NCBI GenBank assembly: GCA_018240595.1
Contig: JAFEFL010000055.1
Coordinates: 1-64,000 of the forward strand
Direction of reading: 5' to 3'
DNA from: Pseudomonadota bacterium
GTDB taxonomy: Bacteria > Pseudomonadota > Alphaproteobacteria > Rhizobiales > Xanthobacteraceae
Length of the DNA stretch: 64,000 nt
Positions within the stretch are counted from its first letter, which is position 1, and every line of letters starts with the position of its first letter. Position numbers and translations under genes: made by a program. The notes below the pieces were generated by a model. The model was not told the origin of the DNA and did not search any database. It saw only the letters and a program-made list of their open reading frames with translations. Positions 60,675-64,000 of this stretch are shown one piece after another.

Positions 60675-62114
60675 TCAGAACAGCGACTTGGCCGCCGCGG
60701 TCGCCGCGCCGAGCAGCGGCGCCGGATAGAGGAAGAACACGATGTTGAGCGTGCCGAACACCAGCATCATCAAGCCGACCAAAGCCGGCGTACGCTGGAA
60801 CGCCGGCGCAGGCTGATCGAAATACATCACCTTGACGATGGACAGATAGTAGAACGCGCCCACCACGCTCGACAGCACGCCGATGACGGCGAGCGTGTAG
60901 AGCCCGGCATTGATGGCGGCAAGGAAGACGTAGAACTTGCCGAAGAAGCCCGCGAGTGGCGGGACGCCGGCGAGTGAGAACAGGAGCATCGCCAGCATGA
61001 AGGCCATCGTCGGTTTGGTGCGCGACATGCCAGCGAGATCGCTGATATTCTCGACCATCACGCCGTCGCGGCGCATCGACAGGATGACGGCGAAAGTGCC
61101 GAGCGTCATGCCGACGTAAATCGTCATGTAGACCAGCACGCCCTGCACGCCTTCGGCGCTGCCGGCGGCAAGCCCGACCAGCGCGAAGCCCATATGGCTG
61201 ATCGACGAATAGGCCATCAGGCGCTTGATGTTGGTCTGGCCGATGGCGGCGAAGGCGCCGAGCGCCATCGAGGCGATCGAAACAAAGACGACGATCTGTT
61301 GCCAGGAATGCGTGATGCCGGGAAACGCCACGACGGAAGCGCGCACGAAGATGGCGATGCCGGCAACCTTCGGCGCGGCGGCAAAGAACGCCGTGACCGG
61401 CGTCGGCGCGCCCTCATAGACGTCCGGCGTCCACATGTGGAACGGCACCGCCGAGATCTTGAAGCAGAAGCCGGCGAACAGGAAGACGAGGCCGAAGATC
61501 AGGCCGGTTCCGGCGCCGCCCTGCACCGCCTTGGCGATACCGGCGAAGTTCACCGTGCCGGTGAAGCCGTAGATCAGCGAGGCGCCGTAGAGCAGCATGC
61601 CGGACGACAGCGCGCCGAGCACGAAGTACTTGAGGCCCGCCTCGGTCGACTTGGCGTTGTCGCGGTTCGACGACGCGATGACGTAGAGCGGCAGGCTCAT
61701 CAGCTCGAGGCCGAGATAGAGCGCGATCAGGTCGTTGGCCGAGATCAGTAGCATCATGCCGAGCGTGGCGAGCAGAACGAGCACGCCGAACTCCGCCTTC
61801 TGCAGTCCCTCGCGCGTCAGATAGTCGAGCGACAGAATCAGCGACCCGGCCGAACCGGCGAGCGCCAACAGCTTGAGGAAGCGGGCGAAGTCGTCGATCA
61901 CGAAGCCGCCGTCGAACATCGTGACGCGGCCGCCCGGCTGCATGACGATGAGCGCGCCGATGCCGATCAGCAGCAGGATGCACAAGGTGTTGACGAAGCG
62001 CGCGGCGCCGTCGCCGGCGAACACCGCCAACATCAAGAGCACCATGGCGCCGGCCGCCAGGGCGATCTCCGGCAGGATGGGCTGTAAGGCCTGGAGGGAC
62101 ATCAGATTGTTCAT
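60675..62114 (-). CDS. nuoN: NADH-quinone oxidoreductase subunit N
   Basis: An antiporter-like proton-pumping subunit of respiratory complex I. 479 residues with about 14 membrane helices. Typical stretches: [20 protein letters not shown] (conserved Glu), [20 protein letters not shown] (conserved Lys and broken helix), [20 protein letters not shown] and [20 protein letters not shown]. Its start overlaps nuoM by 4 bp. Confidence 0.97.
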   Translation of the reverse strand: MNNLMSLQALQPILPEIALAAGAMVLLMLAVFAGDGAARFVNTLCILLLIGIGALIVMQPGGRVTMFDGGFVIDDFARFLKLLALAGSAGSLILSLDYLTREGLQKAEFGVLVLLATLGMMLLISANDLIALYLGLELMSLPLYVIASSNRDNAKSTEAGLKYFVLGALSSGMLLYGASLIYGFTGTVNFAGIAKAVQGGAGTGLIFGLVFLFAGFCFKISAVPFHMWTPDVYEGAPTPVTAFFAAAPKVAGIAIFVRASVVAFPGITHSWQQIVVFVSIASMALGAFAAIGQTNIKRLMAYSSISHMGFALVGLAAGSAEGVQGVLVYMTIYVGMTLGTFAVILSMRRDGVMVENISDLAGMSRTKPTMAFMLAMLLFSLAGVPPLAGFFGKFYVFLAAINAGLYTLAVIGVLSSVVGAFYYLSIVKVMYFDQPAPAFQRTPALVGLMMLVFGTLNIVFFLYPAPLLGAATAAAKSLF

Positions 62115-63679
62115 CGCGTGGCGCTCACCGGAATTACGCTGGCCTCGACCTGCGGCGCCGCGGCGGCGGCCGCCTTCGGAGCCTGGGTGCCCTCTTCCTT
62201 CGCGGTCTTGACCGCCTTGCCGTAGCCGTCGAGCAGTTGCGCGATCGAGGCCGATGACATGTCGAGCACGGGCTTGGGCGCGACGCCGAACAGGATGGTG
62301 AGGACGACGAGCGGGGCGAAGATCACCGCCTCACGCAGGCCCATGTCGCGGATGCCTTCGACCGCGGGCTTGAGCGTGCCGAACACCATCTTGCGGTACA
62401 GCCACAGCGCATAGGCCGCGGAGAAGATGACGCCCAAGGTCGCGAAGGTCGCGACCGGGATGTTCACCTTGAAGGTGCCGATCAGCGACAGGAATTCGCC
62501 GACGAAGCCCGAGGTGCCCGGCAGGCCGACATTGGCCATCGTGAACAGCATGAAGACGAAGGCGAACAGCGGCATGCGGTGCGCCAGGCCGCCGTAGAAG
62601 GCGATTTCGCGGGTGTGCATGCGGTCATAGACGACGCCGACGCAGAGGAACAGCGCGCCGGAGACGATGCCATGCGAGATCATCTGGAACACCGCGCCGG
62701 AGACGCCCTGATGCGTCGCCGCGAAGATGCCCATGGTGACGTAGCCCATATGCGCGACCGAGGAGTACGCGATCAGCTTCTTCACGTCCTCCTGCATCAG
62801 CGCCACCAGCGAGGTGTAGACGATGGCGATGACTGACATCGTGTAGACCAGCGGCGCGAAGTAGTCGGACGCCAGCGGGAACATCGGCAGCGAGAAGCGC
62901 AGGAAGCCGTAGCCGCCCATCTTCAGGAGGATCGCCGCCAGGATGACCGAACCCGCGGTCGGCGCCTCGACATGCGCGTCCGGCAGCCAGGTGTGCACCG
63001 GCCACATCGGCATCTTCACCGCGAACGAAGCGAAGAACGCCAGCCACAGCCATTTCTGCATGCCGGCCGGGAAGCCGTGATGCAGCAGCGTCGTGATGTC
63101 GGTCGTGCCGGCCTGCCAGTACATCGCCATGATGGCAAGCAGCATCAGCACCGAGCCGGCGAAGGTGTAGAGGAAGAACTTGAAGCTGGCGTAGACGCGG
63201 CGCGGGCCGCCCCAGATGCCGATGATCAGGAACATCGGGATCAGGCCGCCTTCGAAGAACAAATAGAACAGTACCAGGTCGAGCGAGGCAAAGGTGCCGA
63301 TCATCAGCGCCTCGAGCATGAGGAACGCGATCATGTATTCCTTCACGCGGCGCTGCACCGAGGTCCAACTCGCCAGGATGCAGATCGGCATCAGGGCCGT
63401 GGTCAGGATCACGAAGGGCAGCGAAATGCCGTCGACGCCCATGTGATAGGAGGCGACGCCGAGCCAGTCGTGCTTCTCGGTGAACTGGAATTCCGGCGAG
63501 GTCGGGTCGAAGCGCCGCACCAGCACCAGCGAAATCGCGAAGGTGACGAGCGTGGTCCACAGCGCGATCCAGCGCGCGGTGCCCTTGCCGAAGGGCCCGT
63601 TGCCGCGGACCATGAGCATGATCAGCAGCGCGCCGAGGACCGGCAGGAAGGTGACGACGGAGAGCACGGGCCAGGCCAT
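62111..63679 (-). CDS. nuoM: NADH-quinone oxidoreductase subunit M
   Basis: The second antiporter-like subunit of complex I. 522 residues with about 14 membrane helices: [37 protein letters not shown] (key Glu), [20 protein letters not shown] (key Lys), [20 protein letters not shown] and [17 protein letters not shown]. The C-terminal 40 residues are an Ala/Lys-rich tail. It lies directly after nuoL. Confidence 0.97.
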   Translation of the reverse strand: MAWPVLSVVTFLPVLGALLIMLMVRGNGPFGKGTARWIALWTTLVTFAISLVLVRRFDPTSPEFQFTEKHDWLGVASYHMGVDGISLPFVILTTALMPICILASWTSVQRRVKEYMIAFLMLEALMIGTFASLDLVLFYLFFEGGLIPMFLIIGIWGGPRRVYASFKFFLYTFAGSVLMLLAIMAMYWQAGTTDITTLLHHGFPAGMQKWLWLAFFASFAVKMPMWPVHTWLPDAHVEAPTAGSVILAAILLKMGGYGFLRFSLPMFPLASDYFAPLVYTMSVIAIVYTSLVALMQEDVKKLIAYSSVAHMGYVTMGIFAATHQGVSGAVFQMISHGIVSGALFLCVGVVYDRMHTREIAFYGGLAHRMPLFAFVFMLFTMANVGLPGTSGFVGEFLSLIGTFKVNIPVATFATLGVIFSAAYALWLYRKMVFGTLKPAVEGIRDMGLREAVIFAPLVVLTILFGVAPKPVLDMSSASIAQLLDGYGKAVKTAKEEGTQAPKAAAAAAPQVEASVIPVSATR

Positions 63680-63680
63680 G

Positions 63681-64000
63681 TTAGTGAATCCCCGCCGAGA
63701 ACATGAACCAGGTGATCAGGAGCGCCGCGCCGATCAGCATGGCGAAGGCATAGTGGTAGAGATAGCCGGTCTGCAGCCGCACCACGCTCCGCGTGACATC
63801 GAGCACGCGGGCCGAGACGCCGTCGGGGCCGAAGCCGTCGATCAGCCAGCCGTCGCCCTTCTTCCACAGCGAGTAGCCGATCCACTTCGCCGGGCGCACG
63901 AAGATGACGTCGTAGAGTTCGTCGAAGTACCACTTGTTGAGCAGGAACTTGTAGAGCGCCTCGTGTTGGCGGGCGAGTTCGACCGGGATGTCCGGACGGC
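63681..64000 (-). CDS. nuoL: NADH-quinone oxidoreductase subunit L, 3' end only
   Basis: The C-terminal 105 or so residues of the largest antiporter-like subunit, cut by the window edge. Visible: [40 protein letters not shown] and the last membrane helix [20 protein letters not shown]. This part holds the end of the lateral helix and its membrane anchor. The nuoM start lies 1 bp past its stop. Confidence 0.94.
   Translation of the reverse strand, partial: RPDIPVELARQHEALYKFLLNKWYFDELYDVIFVRPAKWIGYSLWKKGDGWLIDGFGPDGVSARVLDVTRSVVRLQTGYLYHYAFAMLIGAALLITWFMFSAGIH

Overview
The window is GC-rich chromosomal DNA (about two thirds G+C by eye) from an alphaproteobacterium, most likely of the order Hyphomicrobiales (Rhizobiales) near Bradyrhizobium/Xanthobacteraceae. 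Three things point there: the gene order (ppiD-trpE, trpGDC-moaC-moeA-lexA-comEC-gltX-gltA, the rpsB-to-lpxB block, dnaE-lolDC-proS, DUF1467-mce-rnj-birA-nuoNML), the GTTC-N7-GTTC type of LexA operator, and palindromic intergenic repeats of a kind common in that group. Nearly every base is coding. I see no tRNA, rRNA, CRISPR, insertion sequence, prophage or integrase.

Layout. 1-3126 (minus): pyrG (end cut by the window), secG and tpiA. 3236-13791 (plus): a ppiD-trpE transcription unit, a cupin gene and a two-gene TRAP permease set between trpE and trpG, then trpG-trpD-trpC-moaC-moeA. 13826-22582: lexA with its own SOS box, comEC, a GNAT acetyltransferase and glnS on minus, then gltX and gltA on plus, ending in a strong terminator. 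22583-25078: a patch of accessory character with a decayed siderophore-receptor fragment, a Gfo/Idh/MocA oxidoreductase and a FabH that reads like a Bacteroidetes protein. 25080-40088 (minus): one long housekeeping run, in transcription order rpsB, tsf, pyrH, frr, uppS, cdsA, dxr, rseP, bamA, lpxD, fabZ, lpxA, lpxI, lpxB, covering translation, isoprenoid/undecaprenyl and phospholipid precursors, outer-membrane assembly and lipid A. 40144-50417: dnaE, a 32-residue SOS-controlled membrane peptide, a 2-oxoglutarate oxygenase, lolD-lolC, an ECF42-type sigma factor with its DGPF (YCII) partner, and proS. 50605-57302: a glutamine-dependent asparagine synthetase on minus and a five-gene copper module on plus (DUF2946, TonB receptor, YcnI-like, CopC, CopD). 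57334-64000 (minus): DUF1467, methylmalonyl-CoA epimerase, RNase J, biotin-protein ligase and the nuoN, nuoM, nuoL end of complex I.

The most interesting item is at 44082-44237. A 32-residue single-pass membrane peptide has a strong Shine-Dalgarno and a TTGACA/TATGTT promoter whose spacer is filled by a perfect GTTC-N7-GTTC LexA box. It has the properties expected of a SidA-type, DNA-damage-induced division inhibitor. lexA itself, with the same box, lies 30 kb away in the window. Other points worth following are the ECF42/DGPF pair with a matching promoter, the apparently transferred FabH translated directly after lpxB, a MoaC whose N-terminus is four copies of a 15-bp repeat that each begin with ATG, a palindromic repeat that supplies ribosome binding sites, and a structured, terminator-ended 3' region after copD.
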